Source of the DNA: Alteromonas sp. BL110
GTDB lineage: Bacteria > Pseudomonadota > Gammaproteobacteria > Enterobacterales > Alteromonadaceae
Reading direction: 5' to 3'
NCBI RefSeq assembly: GCF_003443615.1
Contig: NZ_CP031967.1
Span: 186,001 to 250,000 of the forward strand
DNA length: 64,000 nt
Shown here: positions 7,099-18,118 of the stretch, one piece after another
Numbering within the stretch: the first letter of the stretch is position 1
Layout: every line of letters begins with the position of its first letter
The notes under the pieces: generated by a model
The model's input: the letters and a program-made list of their open reading frames with translations, nothing else
Told to the model about the DNA's origin: nothing
The model's database searches: none
Program-made: the position numbers and the translations under genes

Positions 7099-8297
7099 TA
7101 TCGTAACCCTATCGCATATTTAAGCACTTGTTGTTTAGCAGGCTCCATGCGCTGCGCCACAGAAAGCAGCTGGTTTCTTACCCATTTAATGGGGGCAATA
7201 TCGTTACTAAACAAGGTATAGAAACCATCCATTGCGCTCATCATTACCAAGTTATCTCGCTTTCGTGGCCTTTCATAGTCGTTCGCGAGCATTTGCAAAA
7301 ATCGTTTATCCGTAAGCGACAGTTCACCAGTACTGTGGCTGAAATTAATCTTAGCGGTAACCGATAAAAACGCCTCTATATCTTTAAAGCCTAAGTTCAC
7401 ACCCTGCCCCGCCAATGGATTAATGGTGTGCGCTGCATCGCCAATTAACACACAGCAGCCTTTAACATAGTGATTCGCATGAGAACGGGTAAGCGGAAAA
7501 ACCGCTTTATCTACAACAGAAAAGCTGTTGTCATTTTTAGTGAGTTCATCAGGAAACGTTTCAAGGATTTCGCTTTCAAGTTGGCTCGCTTTTAAACTTT
7601 TTATACGTTTTAGTTCGTCGGGCGAGTCGTACCACACAAGCGAGGCATAATTGTCGAACATAGGCAAAAACGCTTTTGGGCCGCTTGAAGTAAATTGCTG
7701 CCAAGTCACAGGCTCTACAGGCTGTTTCATTTTGATTGTTATACCCATTGCCTGTTGGGCATACTGCCAACCTGTGGTGCCAATACCGGCCGCCTTTCTT
7801 ACCTGAGAGTTTGCACCATCGGCACCAATAAGCCACTTAGCCTCTATCGTTTTGCCGCTAGATAGTTTAACGGTAGCAGTATTAGCTAACTGAATGTCTT
7901 GCACTGTGTGGCCACTAATAAGCTCTACATTGTCATACTGCTTTAGTGCTTCGTGGCAACCTAGTTGCAACAATCGGTTTTCTACAAAGAAACCCAGCTG
8001 AGGCATGTCGATACTTTGTGCGGTAAAATCTGTTCGATGAGACGGATGGTCCCATACACTTAAACCTGTGTAGGGTTTCACGCGCATGGCAGCAATATGG
8101 TCCCACGCTCCCAATGCTTTTAATAGGGTAACCGACGCCTCGCTTATAGCTGAGACCCGTAAGTCTGGGCCATCTTCAGCTTTATATGTTTCAGGTAAAT
8201 AAGGCTCGATTACCGCTACTTTAAACTGCTGTTGGGCCAGACCTAGGGCGAGTGCTGCACCTACCATACCACCGCCATTTATACAAAAATCGACCAT
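7098..8297 (-). CDS. ubiF: 3-demethoxyubiquinol 3-hydroxylase (UbiF), FAD-dependent
   Basis: 399 residues of the UbiH/UbiF/Coq6 group. The dinucleotide-binding start is INGGGMVGAALALGLAQ; the middle has DLRVSAISEASVTLLKALGAW; the second FAD motif is LIGADGANSQVRKAAGIG; and the third is LIGDAAHTINPLAGQGVNLG. TWQQFTSSGPKAFLPMFDN, ASLVWYDSP and the C-terminal QVLKYAIGLR follow E. coli UbiF closely. It hydroxylates the quinone ring late in aerobic ubiquinone synthesis, at the membrane face. As in E. coli it is divergent from miaB. Its stop overlaps the start of a small membrane protein gene. Confidence 0.93.
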   Translation of the reverse strand: MVDFCINGGGMVGAALALGLAQQQFKVAVIEPYLPETYKAEDGPDLRVSAISEASVTLLKALGAWDHIAAMRVKPYTGLSVWDHPSHRTDFTAQSIDMPQLGFFVENRLLQLGCHEALKQYDNVELISGHTVQDIQLANTATVKLSSGKTIEAKWLIGADGANSQVRKAAGIGTTGWQYAQQAMGITIKMKQPVEPVTWQQFTSSGPKAFLPMFDNYASLVWYDSPDELKRIKSLKASQLESEILETFPDELTKNDNSFSVVDKAVFPLTRSHANHYVKGCCVLIGDAAHTINPLAGQGVNLGFKDIEAFLSVTAKINFSHSTGELSLTDKRFLQMLANDYERPRKRDNLVMMSAMDGFYTLFSNDIAPIKWVRNQLLSVAQRMEPAKQQVLKYAIGLR

Positions 8298-8603
8298 TTA
8301 CTCTCCTTAAAACACGCACTTGCATTATGTCTTAAAACACAAAGCGCTGTGAAGTAAAACGTACAACAGGCTTGGCTTAGATCAATTCTTCACGAATCGT
8401 CGTAAGACACTGGGAATATGCCTGCATAACAGGTAAAATATGCGGCTATTTTGAACATCTTCCTGTAACTGACATTTCCGATGCATTTTGCATGGGCGCT
8501 TTCAACGCCCTATGTAGGATAACATTCTGGCAGACACCTTAACTGAACAAAGGTGATACTGCATTCACTTACAGGAACACTAACAGGTTATCGAATAGTT
8601 GTT
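8298..8603. other. Divergent promoter region between ubiF and miaB
   Basis: About 305 bases. The one clear structure is a hairpin GGGCG-CTTTCAA-CGCCC near 8496-8512, which has no T-run on either strand and could lie in the miaB leader. The open frame does extend upstream of miaB to a GTG at 8553, but the encoded residues do not match MiaB. Confidence 0.5.
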
Positions 8604-10037
8604 ATGACTAAAAAGCTGTATATCAAAACCTGGGGCTGCCAAATGAATGAGTACGACTCGGAAAAAATGGCAGACTTACTAGACTCAACGCATGGCTATA
8701 GCGCTGCACAAAGTGCTGAAGAAGCCGACGTTATTTTGCTTAACACCTGCTCTATTCGCGAAAAGGCGCAAGAGAAGGTTTTCCATCAACTTGGTCGCTG
8801 GAAGACGTTAAAGCAAGACAAGCCTGAACTTATTATTGGTGTAGGCGGCTGTGTGGCTTCTCAAGAAGGTAACACCATACGCCAGCGTGCGCCGTTCGTA
8901 GACTTGGTATTTGGCCCTCAAACGCTGCACCGTTTGCCTGAAATGATCAACGAACTTCAAGGCGGCGCAAAGTCAGTGATTGACGTGAGCTTCCCTGAAA
9001 TTGAAAAGTTTGATCGCCTGCCTGAGCCACGTGCTGAAGGCCCCACGGCGTTCGTTTCAATTATGGAAGGCTGTTCAAAATATTGTACGTTCTGCGTAGT
9101 ACCTTACACCCGTGGTGAAGAAGTAAGCCGCCCTGTTGACGACGTGCTGCTTGAAATTGCACAGCTTGCAGGTCAAGGCGTACGTGAAGTAAATCTTCTA
9201 GGTCAAAACGTTAACGCGTATCGCGGTGACAATTACGACGGCACAATTTGTCGTTTCTCTGAGTTGCTAGAGCTAGTAGCTGCTATCGATGGGATCGACC
9301 GTATTCGTTACACCACATCTCATCCGGTTGAGTTTACTGACGATATCATTGAAGCATACGCGTCTATTCCTGAGTTAGTTGACCACCTGCACTTGCCTGT
9401 TCAAAGCGGCTCTGACCGTATTTTGAACCTAATGAAACGTGGGCATACGGCAATTGAATACAAGTCGAAAATGCGTAAGCTGAAGAAAATTCGCCCGAAC
9501 ATTAGCTTGTCGAGCGATTTCATCATTGGCTTCCCTGGAGAGACCGATGCCGACTTTGAAGCTACCATGGATTTAATTCAGGCAGTGGATTATGACCTTA
9601 GCTTCAGCTTTATTTACAGTGCCCGCCCAGGTACACCTGCTGCTGACGCTGTTGATGATGTAAGTGAAGAAACGAAGAAGCAACGTCTTCACCTGCTTCA
9701 GCAGCGTATTACGCAGCAAGCCCTTCGTATTGCTCGTCACATGGTTGGCACAGAGCAACGGATTTTGGTTGAAGGCCCGTCTAAGAAAAACCCAATGGAG
9801 CTTTCTGGACGTACTGAAAACAACCGCGTAGTAAACTTTGAAGGCACACCAGATATGATTGGCGAATTCGTTGATGTAAACATCACAGACGTATTTACCA
9901 ACTCACTACGTGGTGAAGTTGTGCGCAGAGAAAGTGAAATGGGCTTGCGTGTTGCAGTTTCGCCCCAATCTATCATGGCAAAGCATCAGGCAGATTTGCC
10001 TAATGAGCTTGGCGTGGGTCAATTTAACCCAGCCTAA
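8604..10037 (+). CDS. miaB: tRNA-2-methylthio-N6-dimethylallyladenosine synthase (MiaB)
   Basis: 477 residues. The N-terminal domain starts [20 protein letters not shown], with the first iron-sulfur cluster cysteine; further ligands follow in [11 protein letters not shown] and [11 protein letters not shown]. The radical SAM motif is [11 protein letters not shown], and a TRAM domain occupies about the last 70 residues ([11 protein letters not shown] onward). It adds the methylthio group to i6A37 of tRNAs reading UNN codons. I start it at the ATG at 8604, where similarity to E. coli MiaB begins; no strong ribosome site is visible. First gene of the miaB-ybeZ-ybeY-corC-lnt set. Confidence 0.97.
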   Translation: MTKKLYIKTWGCQMNEYDSEKMADLLDSTHGYSAAQSAEEADVILLNTCSIREKAQEKVFHQLGRWKTLKQDKPELIIGVGGCVASQEGNTIRQRAPFVDLVFGPQTLHRLPEMINELQGGAKSVIDVSFPEIEKFDRLPEPRAEGPTAFVSIMEGCSKYCTFCVVPYTRGEEVSRPVDDVLLEIAQLAGQGVREVNLLGQNVNAYRGDNYDGTICRFSELLELVAAIDGIDRIRYTTSHPVEFTDDIIEAYASIPELVDHLHLPVQSGSDRILNLMKRGHTAIEYKSKMRKLKKIRPNISLSSDFIIGFPGETDADFEATMDLIQAVDYDLSFSFIYSARPGTPAADAVDDVSEETKKQRLHLLQQRITQQALRIARHMVGTEQRILVEGPSKKNPMELSGRTENNRVVNFEGTPDMIGEFVDVNITDVFTNSLRGEVVRRESEMGLRVAVSPQSIMAKHQADLPNELGVGQFNPA

Positions 10038-10067
10038 AAACAATTTTATAGCGAGGAAAAGAGTAGC

Positions 10068-11282
10068 TTGAGTACATTGGTTAGTAACGAATTTGATTTA
10101 GAACCGGCAGATAGCAAACGTTTGTCGAGTTTATGTGGCCCCTTTGATGACAACATTAAACAAATTGAGCGCAGGCTGGGTGTAGAAATTACCTACCGAA
10201 ATAACGCGTTCAAGGTGTTGGGTGAACCGCAGCAAATAAAAAGTGCTAGCGAATTACTTAAGCTTCTTTATATAGAAACACAACCTATTAAGGGTCGTAT
10301 TCCTGAGCTAGAAGCAGAGCAAGTTCACCTTGCCATTCAAGAAGCCCGCGTTATTGAAAAAGACGCAACGGGTGGTTATGGCAAAGAGATCAATATTAAA
10401 ACTAAGCGCGGTGTTATAAAACCGCGTAACCCAAACCAAGCGCAGTACGTGGCAAACATTGTTAACCACGATATTGCCTTTGGTATTGGGCCTGCCGGTA
10501 CAGGTAAAACTTACCTAGCGGTAGCCGCGGCTGTCGATGCACTTGAGCGCCAAGAAATTCGCCGAATCTTGCTTACCCGTCCTGCGGTTGAAGCCGGTGA
10601 AAAGCTTGGTTTCTTGCCTGGCGATCTATCGCAAAAAGTAGACCCTTACTTGCGACCACTTTACGACGCCCTATTTGAAATGCTGGGCTTCGAAAAAGTA
10701 GAAAAGCTTATGGAGCGCAATGTTATTGAAGTAGCGCCATTAGCCTACATGCGTGGGCGTACGCTAAACGACGCATTTATCATTTTGGATGAAAGCCAAA
10801 ACACGACGGTTGAGCAAATGAAAATGTTCTTAACCCGTATTGGCTTTAATTCAAAAGCGGTGATAACTGGTGATATCACGCAGGTAGACTTACCGCGCGG
10901 TGCAAAATCAGGCCTTCGTCATGCCATTGAAGTATTGAGCGAAGTAAATGACATTTCTTTCAACTTTTTCCATGCTGAAGACGTGGTTCGTCACCCTGTC
11001 GTTGCCCGTATTGTAAGAGCTTACGAAGTGCATGACGCTGAACAAGAGCGCCTACGTAAAGCGCGCAAAGAAGAAGCATTGCGACTTCAGCGTGAACAGT
11101 CAGCCCACAGCCCTGAGCGAAGTAACGACAACAGCCCTGAGCGAAGTAACGACAACAGCCCTGAGCGAAGTAACGACAACAGCCCTGAGCGAAGTAACGA
11201 CAACAGCCCTGAGCGAGCTGATGGCAACAACCATGAGCAGTCAAACAACACTTCAGCTCAAACAAAAGACGACAACGCATAG
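10068..11282 (+). CDS. ybeZ: PhoH-like ATPase YbeZ with repeat-containing C-terminal tail
   Basis: 404 residues, TTG start preceded by GAGG at a spacing of 11. Residues 1-345 follow E. coli YbeZ closely: LCGPFDDNIKQIERRLGVEI, Walker A GIGPAGTGKTYLAV, Walker B FIILDESQNTT. YbeZ is an RNA-helicase-like ATPase that partners with YbeY in rRNA and ribosome work. The tail (about residues 347-404) is absent from E. coli YbeZ. It holds four perfect copies plus one partial copy of an octapeptide (SPERSNDN), is Ser/Asn-rich and probably disordered. The stop overlaps the ybeY start by one base. Confidence 0.95.
   Translation: MSTLVSNEFDLEPADSKRLSSLCGPFDDNIKQIERRLGVEITYRNNAFKVLGEPQQIKSASELLKLLYIETQPIKGRIPELEAEQVHLAIQEARVIEKDATGGYGKEINIKTKRGVIKPRNPNQAQYVANIVNHDIAFGIGPAGTGKTYLAVAAAVDALERQEIRRILLTRPAVEAGEKLGFLPGDLSQKVDPYLRPLYDALFEMLGFEKVEKLMERNVIEVAPLAYMRGRTLNDAFIILDESQNTTVEQMKMFLTRIGFNSKAVITGDITQVDLPRGAKSGLRHAIEVLSEVNDISFNFFHAEDVVRHPVVARIVRAYEVHDAEQERLRKARKEEALRLQREQSAHSPERSNDNSPERSNDNSPERSNDNSPERSNDNSPERADGNNHEQSNNTSAQTKDDNA
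11109..11217 (+). repeat. 24-bp in-frame minisatellite inside ybeZ
   Basis: Four identical 24-bp units (11109-11132, 11133-11156, 11157-11180, 11181-11204) and a 13-base partial fifth. Each encodes SPERSNDN, so copy-number change would keep the reading frame. The perfect identity suggests recent slippage or recombination. Confidence 0.97.
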
Positions 11283-11758
11283 TGACAGCCATTATTGATG
11301 TACAACAAGCATTTGAAGGTGACGAGGCTATCTTATCTGCCATCCCCTCACCTTCAGAGCTCGAACTTTGGGCTAATGCTGTGCTTAAGTATGAAGGGTT
11401 GAGCGAGCAAGAAATTACGATTCGCTTTACCGACGAAGCAGAAAGCCAAAACCTCAACCGTGAGTACAGGGGCAAAGATAAACCGACAAACGTGCTATCG
11501 TTTCCTTTCGAAGCGCCTCCTGGCATTGAAATCAACTTGTTGGGCGACTTGGTTATTTGTGCCCCTGTTATTAGTCGTGAAGCTGAAGAGCAGCAAAAGA
11601 GAGTGAGTGATCACTACACGCACATGACGGTTCATGGGCTATTGCATTTAATGGGTTATGACCATATTGTCGATGCAGATGCCGAGGAAATGGAAAGCAA
11701 AGAAATTGATATTCTTGCTTGCCTTGGCATAGATAACCCTTATGAAGTCAACGATTGA
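11282..11758 (+). CDS. ybeY: Endoribonuclease YbeY (rRNA maturation)
   Basis: 158 residues, close to the usual 155. The zinc site is the C-terminal HGLLHLMGYDHIVDADAEEM segment (His-x3-His-x5-His). NREYRGKDKPTNVLSFPFE is the conserved central YbeY motif. It is a single-strand endoribonuclease needed for 16S rRNA 3' maturation and ribosome quality control. It starts at a GTG that overlaps the ybeZ stop (TAGTG), so the two partners are translationally coupled. Confidence 0.96.
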   Translation: MTAIIDVQQAFEGDEAILSAIPSPSELELWANAVLKYEGLSEQEITIRFTDEAESQNLNREYRGKDKPTNVLSFPFEAPPGIEINLLGDLVICAPVISREAEEQQKRVSDHYTHMTVHGLLHLMGYDHIVDADAEEMESKEIDILACLGIDNPYEVND

Positions 11759-11874
11759 TAAACAATCATAACCACATGTTATATAAGTACTTTAATACTT
11801 AATGACAATAAAACATTGACGACCAACACGAACCATTTTAACGTTGGCGTTGACCTAACAATTAAACGGACATT

Positions 11875-12732
11875 ATGAGCGACGATAATCCTCACTCTAC
11901 CAACGGCTCATCAGGCAAGAGTTGGTTAGATAAACTAAAGAATTCGATTTCTGGCGAGCCGAAAAGTAAAGAAGAGTTAGTATCGGTTATTACCGATGCT
12001 GAACAAAACGATATCATAGACCCACAAACCCGAGAAATGATTGAAGGGGTAATTGGGGTAAATGAAATGCGAGTGAGGGATATCATGATCCCTCGCGCTC
12101 AAATGACCACGATAGACGTAGAAAAGAAGGTAGAAGAATTTCTACCTTTAATGCTCGAATCCGCTCACTCCCGCTTTCCCGTCATTAGTGAAGATAAAGA
12201 CCATATTGAAGGTATTTTACTCGCTAAAGACCTACTTGCATTTGCTTTTAATGCAGAAAAAGAATTCAATTTAAAAGATATTTTGCGCCCTGCGGTTATT
12301 GTTCCAGAGAGCAAACGTGTTGACGTTCTGCTAAAGGAGTTCAGACAACAACGCTATCACATGGCTATTGTTGTAGACGAATACGGCGGTGTATCTGGCT
12401 TGGTGACTATCGAAGATATTCTCGAGATTATCGTGGGTGAAATTGAAGATGAGTACGATACCGAAGAAGACGGTACCGATGATATTCGCCCATTAAATAA
12501 ATCGACATACTCGGTTAAAGCATTAACCCCTGTGGACGATTTTAACGAGTTTTTTGAAACCAAGTTTAGCGAAGAAGAAGCCGATACCATTGGTGGTATT
12601 GTGCTTAAAGCGTTCGGTCATATGCCTGAAACCAATGATGAAATCACCATTGGCGATGTTCAGTTTAAAGTGACTAACTCAGATAAGCGCCGACTTATTC
12701 AACTTAAGGTTTCAGTGCCTTCATTGGAATAG
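11875..12732 (+). CDS. corC: CorC/YbeX family CBS-domain protein
   Basis: 285 residues. Two CBS domains (about residues 65-190) begin [20 protein letters not shown] and carry [23 protein letters not shown] and [33 protein letters not shown]. The last 80 residues form the CorC_HlyC (FAD-PCMH-like) transporter-associated domain. It lacks the membrane DUF21 region, as E. coli YbeX does. Linked to Mg/Co efflux and, through the ybeZ-ybeY context, to ribosome biogenesis. It lies 116 bases after ybeY. Confidence 0.93.
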   Translation: MSDDNPHSTNGSSGKSWLDKLKNSISGEPKSKEELVSVITDAEQNDIIDPQTREMIEGVIGVNEMRVRDIMIPRAQMTTIDVEKKVEEFLPLMLESAHSRFPVISEDKDHIEGILLAKDLLAFAFNAEKEFNLKDILRPAVIVPESKRVDVLLKEFRQQRYHMAIVVDEYGGVSGLVTIEDILEIIVGEIEDEYDTEEDGTDDIRPLNKSTYSVKALTPVDDFNEFFETKFSEEEADTIGGIVLKAFGHMPETNDEITIGDVQFKVTNSDKRRLIQLKVSVPSLE

Positions 12733-12826
12733 AGACGTCGTCACAATAACGTTTATTTCAGCATAGGGTAGCGCAAATTTTTAAGCGCTTACCCCGTGTA
12801 AAACAAAACCTATCAACCACCATCAG

Positions 12827-14344
12827 ATGACTTATATGCTGAAACGGTTCATCCCTCACTTTCTTCTTATGTTAAGCGGTGCAAGTTTAACGCTGGCTTT
12901 CGCCCCATTTAATATGTGGCTTTTAACTATACCTGCCCTCGCACTCGCTATACGTCAAGTCATAAAGCTGAAACATCGACCGTTTTTAGCTGGATGGTTA
13001 TTTGGTGCAGGCTGGTTTGGCGCTGGCATAAGCTGGGTGCATGTGAGCATTGCCGATTTTGGTGGGCTACCTCTTATCGGTTCCATTGCCATAATGGCAC
13101 TACTTTGTGGTTACTTGGCGTTATACCCCGCTCTTGCCACTAAATTCACCGCCAAGTACTTTTCTCCCCAATTGTGGCCTATGGCACTGCCTTTTTTCTG
13201 GGTTTTAGCCGAGTGGCTTAGAAGCTGGATGCTAAGTGGCTTCCCGTGGTTATCTTTAGGCTATAGCCAGCTAGATAGTCCACTGTCTGGCTTTGCACCT
13301 GTTATTGGAGAAACGGGTATAAGCGCGCTGATCGTTATTAGCGCTACCCTATTTGCGCTCATTCACAATAAGCGAACTTTCGCCAACGCAGTACTGGTTG
13401 CACTGTGCTTATTTACTAGTGGCTACCTGCTTAAACAACATACTTGGGTTACCCCAAACAAAACGTATTCTGTTGGCATGGCGCAGGGAAATATTGAGCA
13501 AAGTTTGCGATGGGTGCCGGAGCAAGATGGCCCTACTATGGACACCTACTGGAAGCTAACCGAAAGCCTATGGGATAACGACTTGGTTATTTGGCCAGAA
13601 GCGGCCGTTCCCAAGCTTGAGCCTTTAGCCCAACCTTATCTCGCCAAAGTTAACGAAAGAGCCTTTCAAGAGAACACGGCACTTATTACAGGTATAGTTA
13701 ATTATAACTGGGAAACTGATGAAGCCTGGAACAACCTAATTGTGCTAGGTAAACGTACACCAGATGCTAGGTACCCTGATTACCAATATTTCCACAATAA
13801 TCGCTTTTCAAAGCACCATCTTTTGCCTGTAGGCGAATTCGTACCTTTTGAAGACTGGCTTCGCCCCCTAGCCCCTCTATTCGATTTGCCTATGTCATCA
13901 TTTTCTCGCGGTGACTATCAGCAGGCGAATCTTGAAGCTAATGGCATTCACCTAGCGCCCGCTATCTGTTTTGAAATTGCGTTTCCTCACCAAGTGATGG
14001 CAAACGTATATGAAGATACCGACATGATCATTACAGTAAGTAACGATGCGTGGTTTGGACATTCTCACGGCCCTGCGCAGCATCTGCAGATTGCGCAAAT
14101 GCGTGCTCTTGAGTTGGGGCGCCCTGTTGTTAGAGCTACAAATAACGGCATTACAGCTTTTATAGACCATAAAGGCGAAGTGACAGCTCGCCTACCTCAA
14201 TTCATGGCTGGTAATATATCGGCGCCAGTTGTTGCAACTCGCGGCTTTACACCGTATTACCACCTGCAAGAGTTAGGTGTTTGGCTGATTACCCTTGTCC
14301 TGTTAATAGCCGCGGTAATGATAAAGCGTCGCCAGAAGAAATAA
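12827..14344 (+). CDS. lnt: Apolipoprotein N-acyltransferase
   Basis: 505 residues (502 if the second ATG at 12836 is used). The N-terminal half has several membrane helices, including the PFFWVLAEWLRSWMLSGFPWLSLGYSQ signature. The C-terminal nitrilase domain carries the catalytic triad: Glu in VIWPEAAVPKLE, Lys in SKHHLLPVGEFVPFED and Cys in APAICFEIAFP, with SNDAWFGHSHGPAQHLQIAQMRA after it. A last helix precedes a basic tail. It N-acylates the lipid-modified Cys of lipoproteins in the inner membrane, a step needed for BamE and the lipoprotein at 61.6 kb. Last gene of the block. Confidence 0.96.
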   Translation: MTYMLKRFIPHFLLMLSGASLTLAFAPFNMWLLTIPALALAIRQVIKLKHRPFLAGWLFGAGWFGAGISWVHVSIADFGGLPLIGSIAIMALLCGYLALYPALATKFTAKYFSPQLWPMALPFFWVLAEWLRSWMLSGFPWLSLGYSQLDSPLSGFAPVIGETGISALIVISATLFALIHNKRTFANAVLVALCLFTSGYLLKQHTWVTPNKTYSVGMAQGNIEQSLRWVPEQDGPTMDTYWKLTESLWDNDLVIWPEAAVPKLEPLAQPYLAKVNERAFQENTALITGIVNYNWETDEAWNNLIVLGKRTPDARYPDYQYFHNNRFSKHHLLPVGEFVPFEDWLRPLAPLFDLPMSSFSRGDYQQANLEANGIHLAPAICFEIAFPHQVMANVYEDTDMIITVSNDAWFGHSHGPAQHLQIAQMRALELGRPVVRATNNGITAFIDHKGEVTARLPQFMAGNISAPVVATRGFTPYYHLQELGVWLITLVLLIAAVMIKRRQKK

Positions 14345-14396
14345 TCCCTGTGGCTTTGTTTTAGCTATAGGTATAGGTCAAAAAGCCCCTTAAAAT

Positions 14397-14435
14397 AAAA
14401 ACGACGCTAGCTTTGCTCGAAGCTGCGCCGTTTTT
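14397..14435. terminator. Terminator between convergent lnt and pta
   Basis: AAAAACG-CGC-AGCTT arms pair with AAGCT-GCGC-CGTTTTT with two small irregularities. T-runs lie on both strands, which fits the convergent genes. Confidence 0.8.
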
Positions 14436-14483
14436 GCTAAACCTTGACTAGCATTCAAGTCACAGGTAGTTCACTGTTTTTAA

Positions 14484-16625
14484 CTAAACGTTACCCGCTG
14501 CCTGAATAGCAGTAAGTGCAATGGTAAATACAATATCATCCACCAGCGCACCGCGACTTAAATCGTTAACTGGCTTTCTCATGCCTTGCAGCATTGGGCC
14601 AATACACACTAAGTCGAAGCTGCGCTGCACCGCTTTATAAGTGGTGTTACCTGTGTTTAGGTCTGGGAAAACAAATACGTTTGCTTTACCCGCTACCGGG
14701 CTATTAGGCGCTTTGCTCTTACCTACACTTTCAATGGCCGCAGCGTCATACTGAAGAGGGCCGTCGATAAGTAAATCAGGGCGTAGTTTTTGCGCAATCT
14801 TAGTAGCCTCACGCACTTTTTCTACATCGCTTCCTGCACCTGAAGAGCCAGTACTGTAGCTTATCATAGCTACCCTTGGTTCAATACCAAACATCTGCGC
14901 AGACTCAGCAGACTGAATTGCTATGTCGGCTAGCTGCTGAGCATTGGGGTCAGGGTTAATGGCACAGTCACCGTAAACCAAAACTTGGTCAGGCAGAAGC
15001 ATGAAAAATACTGACGATACTAATGAGGCGTTTTCAGCCGTTTTAATTAGCTGTAACGCTGGGCGAATTGTATTAGCCGTGGTATTTACCGCGCCGGAAA
15101 CTAGTCCATCCACATCGTCTTGCTGAAGCATCATTGTGCCTAAAGTCACGTTATCTTCCAGTAACTCTTTTGCAACCACTTCAGTAACGCCTTTGTAACC
15201 GCGAAGAGCCACTAAACCTTCAACGTAGTCATCCTTAATCTCACTCGGAGAAACAATTTCTACGCCATCGCTTAGTACTACACCCTGTTGCTCTGCTACT
15301 CGACGAATTTCTGTTTCATCACCAATAAGCACAGGTCGTGCTAAACCACGTTTGGCACAGATTGATGCAGCTACAACGGTTCTCGGCTCATTACCTTCTG
15401 GGAGCACAACACGCTTATTAACCTGTCTTGCACGGTTAGTAAGGTAGAAACGGAACGCCGATGGAGACAGCTTCTTCTGGCGAGAAACTTTTTGCGTTAG
15501 TGAATTCACCCAGCTTGCATCTAAGCTTTCCGCTGTATGCACCATTACTTTCTCAATACGCTGGCTGTCATCAACCGGTACTTCTTGGTTGAATGCGTGA
15601 AGTGCTTGGGCTGTTTGCCATGTATTCGAATTTACAAGCATGACCGGCAGGCCCGTTTCCATGGCTTGACTACATAATGCCATGATATTTTCATCGGGCT
15701 GGTAGCCACCTGTAAGTAATAGCGCGCCCAGCTTAGTCCCGTTTAGCGCAGCCAAACAGCAAGACACAAATACATCGCCGCGATCGCCTGACATCACAAG
15801 TAACGCACCCGGTTTAAGGGTATGCGTCATGTTGTGAATTTCGCGCGCGCAGAAAGTAACGCTGCTTAATCTGCGTTCTGCCAGCTCGCCTTCGTTAAGC
15901 AGGGTTGCGTTGAGGTGCTTTGCTACATCTGTAGCCCGAGGAGACACTAAGTCTGCGCTCCAATCAACCGTACCAAGAAGGCTCAAGCCTTTTTTGAAAA
16001 TAGGCAGGTCTCGTAGTGCCTGCGTGCGCTCCTCATCATGCTCAGGCGCTTCTATTGCACCGATATCGGCACGAAGTCGACCATGTTCATCAAAAGGCGC
16101 ATTAACCTTGTTAAAGATACAGCCAACCACTTTTTGACCTTTATGACCGCCATAGGTGTCTACAACGATTTCAAGACGGTGATTAATATCTGTTGTCGAC
16201 TCGTTGCCAGGCACAGCCACAAAAACAATATCGGCATCAAGAGCGCGGCTAATTTCAAGGTTTAAACGCTCCGCGTAGGGATGATGACGCGTGGTCACTA
16301 GCCCTTCAATGACGGTTACCGCTTCTTGAACACTCTTTTCTTCAAACCGCTCTATAATTTCTTCTAACAGCTCATCAGTATTGTCGGTACTGATCATACG
16401 CTCAACGTACTCAAGTTCGAACGGTTCAATTGGCGAGACACTGGCATGATGGGCAATAATCGCTGTAGAGCGCTCTTCCCCATTGTCGCCCTTTCTTGGC
16501 TGGGCCACTGGCTTGAAAAAATTAAGCTTTATACCTTGTTCTTCTATTGCGCGAACAAGACCCATGCTGACCGTAGTTAGGCCCACACTGGTGCCCACGG
16601 GGATCAACATAATTCTGCGAGACAT
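14484..16625 (-). CDS. pta: Phosphate acetyltransferase (Pta)
   Basis: 713 residues, the long enterobacterial type. It has an N-terminal P-loop-like domain ([20 protein letters not shown]), a DRTGG domain in the middle, and a C-terminal catalytic PTA domain from about residue 385 ([54 protein letters not shown]). It interconverts acetyl-CoA and acetyl phosphate. An AGGAG six to seven bases before the ATG at 16625 makes that the start; the frame runs seven codons further up. It follows ackA by 50 bases and is probably cotranscribed. Confidence 0.96.
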   Translation of the reverse strand: MSRRIMLIPVGTSVGLTTVSMGLVRAIEEQGIKLNFFKPVAQPRKGDNGEERSTAIIAHHASVSPIEPFELEYVERMISTDNTDELLEEIIERFEEKSVQEAVTVIEGLVTTRHHPYAERLNLEISRALDADIVFVAVPGNESTTDINHRLEIVVDTYGGHKGQKVVGCIFNKVNAPFDEHGRLRADIGAIEAPEHDEERTQALRDLPIFKKGLSLLGTVDWSADLVSPRATDVAKHLNATLLNEGELAERRLSSVTFCAREIHNMTHTLKPGALLVMSGDRGDVFVSCCLAALNGTKLGALLLTGGYQPDENIMALCSQAMETGLPVMLVNSNTWQTAQALHAFNQEVPVDDSQRIEKVMVHTAESLDASWVNSLTQKVSRQKKLSPSAFRFYLTNRARQVNKRVVLPEGNEPRTVVAASICAKRGLARPVLIGDETEIRRVAEQQGVVLSDGVEIVSPSEIKDDYVEGLVALRGYKGVTEVVAKELLEDNVTLGTMMLQQDDVDGLVSGAVNTTANTIRPALQLIKTAENASLVSSVFFMLLPDQVLVYGDCAINPDPNAQQLADIAIQSAESAQMFGIEPRVAMISYSTGSSGAGSDVEKVREATKIAQKLRPDLLIDGPLQYDAAAIESVGKSKAPNSPVAGKANVFVFPDLNTGNTTYKAVQRSFDLVCIGPMLQGMRKPVNDLSRGALVDDIVFTIALTAIQAAGNV

Positions 16626-16675
16626 AGTTACTCCTGCTATTGCCAACGTCTGACCGCTGGCTTTGCTAGTTGAAT

Positions 16676-17857
16676 TTACGCGAAGGTTGCAGCTTCAGCT
16701 GCAATTACCCACTCTTCATTAGTAGGTACGACATAAACAGAGGTTGATGCTGTATCAGTAGAAATTTTTCCGCCTTGCCCAAATCGCGCATCAGTATTTC
16801 TCTGCTCATCAAGGCTAATACCAAAGTGAGTGAAATATCCCATTGTGGTCTCTCGAATGAGAGATGAGTTTTCTCCGATACCGCCTGTAAAGACAATAGC
16901 ATCTAACGTTGGCACAGCTACCATGTAGCCTGCTATGTATTTAGCCAAGCGGTAGCAGAAAATTTCGATTGCCAACAGTGCGCCTTCATGACCTTCTAGC
17001 GCGGCATCCTCAAGGGTTCTGCAGTCGTTACTTAGTTCTGAAATACCTAGTAGACCTGACTGTTTGTTTAACAGGTCGCTAATTTCGTCTGCGGTTTTGC
17101 CAAGCTTTTTCTGAAGCGTACCGGGCAAGCTAGGATCTAAATCACCACAGCGCGTGCCCATTACTAGCCCTTCTAAAGGAATGAAGCCAAGGCTGGTGTC
17201 TACTGCCTGACCTTTTTCAATTGCTGACACGCTACAGCCGTTGCCTAAGTGCGCACTGATTATGCTGGTGTCTGAAACTGGCTTTTCAAGAATTTTCGCC
17301 ATGCTATCAAGTATGAACTTGTGGCTAGTTCCGTGGAAGCCATAACGTCTAATGCCATGTTCACGATAAAGCGACATCGGTAGAGCATAGATAAAGGCTT
17401 TTTGAGGAAGTGTTTGGAAAAAGGAAGTATCGAATACTACGACATGAGGCAAATCTGGATACGCAGCTTGAGCGGTCACAATGCCTTTTAGATTAGCCAT
17501 ATTGTGCAGCGGTGCCATGCTCGCATAATCTTCGATTGCTTCGAGCACGCTATCATCTACAAGAGCTGCGCCTTTAAACTTTTCGCCCCCGTGTACAACA
17601 CGGTGACCAATGGCAATAGGCTGTACGCCTGTGCTTGCAATAATTTCAGATATAGCGTTAAGCGCCTCGGTATGCCCTGCTTTTGCTGGCAATGCCTGCT
17701 TCTCTTTTCTACCGTTTAGCTTAAAAGATAAACTCGCATCACTATTTCCCAACGCTTCTGCAATGCCAGAGAGCCCTGCTTCGCCAGTATCGGCGTCGAT
17801 AATGGCAAACTTTACTGAAGAGCTGCCACAGTTTAAAACAATAACTTCTTTTTTCAT
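16676..17857 (-). CDS. ackA: Acetate kinase
   Basis: 393 residues. It begins with the ASKHA phosphate motif [15 protein letters not shown], then has [37 protein letters not shown] and [23 protein letters not shown], and ends with the [15 protein letters not shown] adenosine motif. It makes ATP and acetate from acetyl phosphate and ADP, or the reverse when acetate is used. First gene of ackA-pta. Confidence 0.97.
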   Translation of the reverse strand: MKKEVIVLNCGSSSVKFAIIDADTGEAGLSGIAEALGNSDASLSFKLNGRKEKQALPAKAGHTEALNAISEIIASTGVQPIAIGHRVVHGGEKFKGAALVDDSVLEAIEDYASMAPLHNMANLKGIVTAQAAYPDLPHVVVFDTSFFQTLPQKAFIYALPMSLYREHGIRRYGFHGTSHKFILDSMAKILEKPVSDTSIISAHLGNGCSVSAIEKGQAVDTSLGFIPLEGLVMGTRCGDLDPSLPGTLQKKLGKTADEISDLLNKQSGLLGISELSNDCRTLEDAALEGHEGALLAIEIFCYRLAKYIAGYMVAVPTLDAIVFTGGIGENSSLIRETTMGYFTHFGISLDEQRNTDARFGQGGKISTDTASTSVYVVPTNEEWVIAAEAATFA

Positions 17858-18118
17858 TTTTGTAATTTCAATTAAAGTGGTAAGACATTCTGTTTAACCA
17901 ATTGTAGCATTTCTAAACAATTAGAGGGGTTAAACAATTGCTAAATGTTTTATAAAAATTATCGCATACACCTATTTTATATAGGGTTTTATGGAAAACT
18001 TTCGCTTAGCAACGGCTAACCTACAATTGTTTAGAAAACCTTGCCACTTTAACAATCCATATATTTCAACAACTTAGGAATTTATTGGAATTATTTTGCA
18101 AAAAAATCAACTTTCTTT

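Noticed and set aside
8493..8512. GGGCG..CGCCC hairpin before miaB as a terminator
   Set aside because: No T-run follows on either strand and it lies between divergent genes, so it is not a terminator; it may only be a leader stem.
10960..11535. 191-codon frame antisense to ybeZ and ybeY
   Set aside because: It is the shadow of the two genes; its Cys-rich repeats are the reverse reading of the 24-bp minisatellite.
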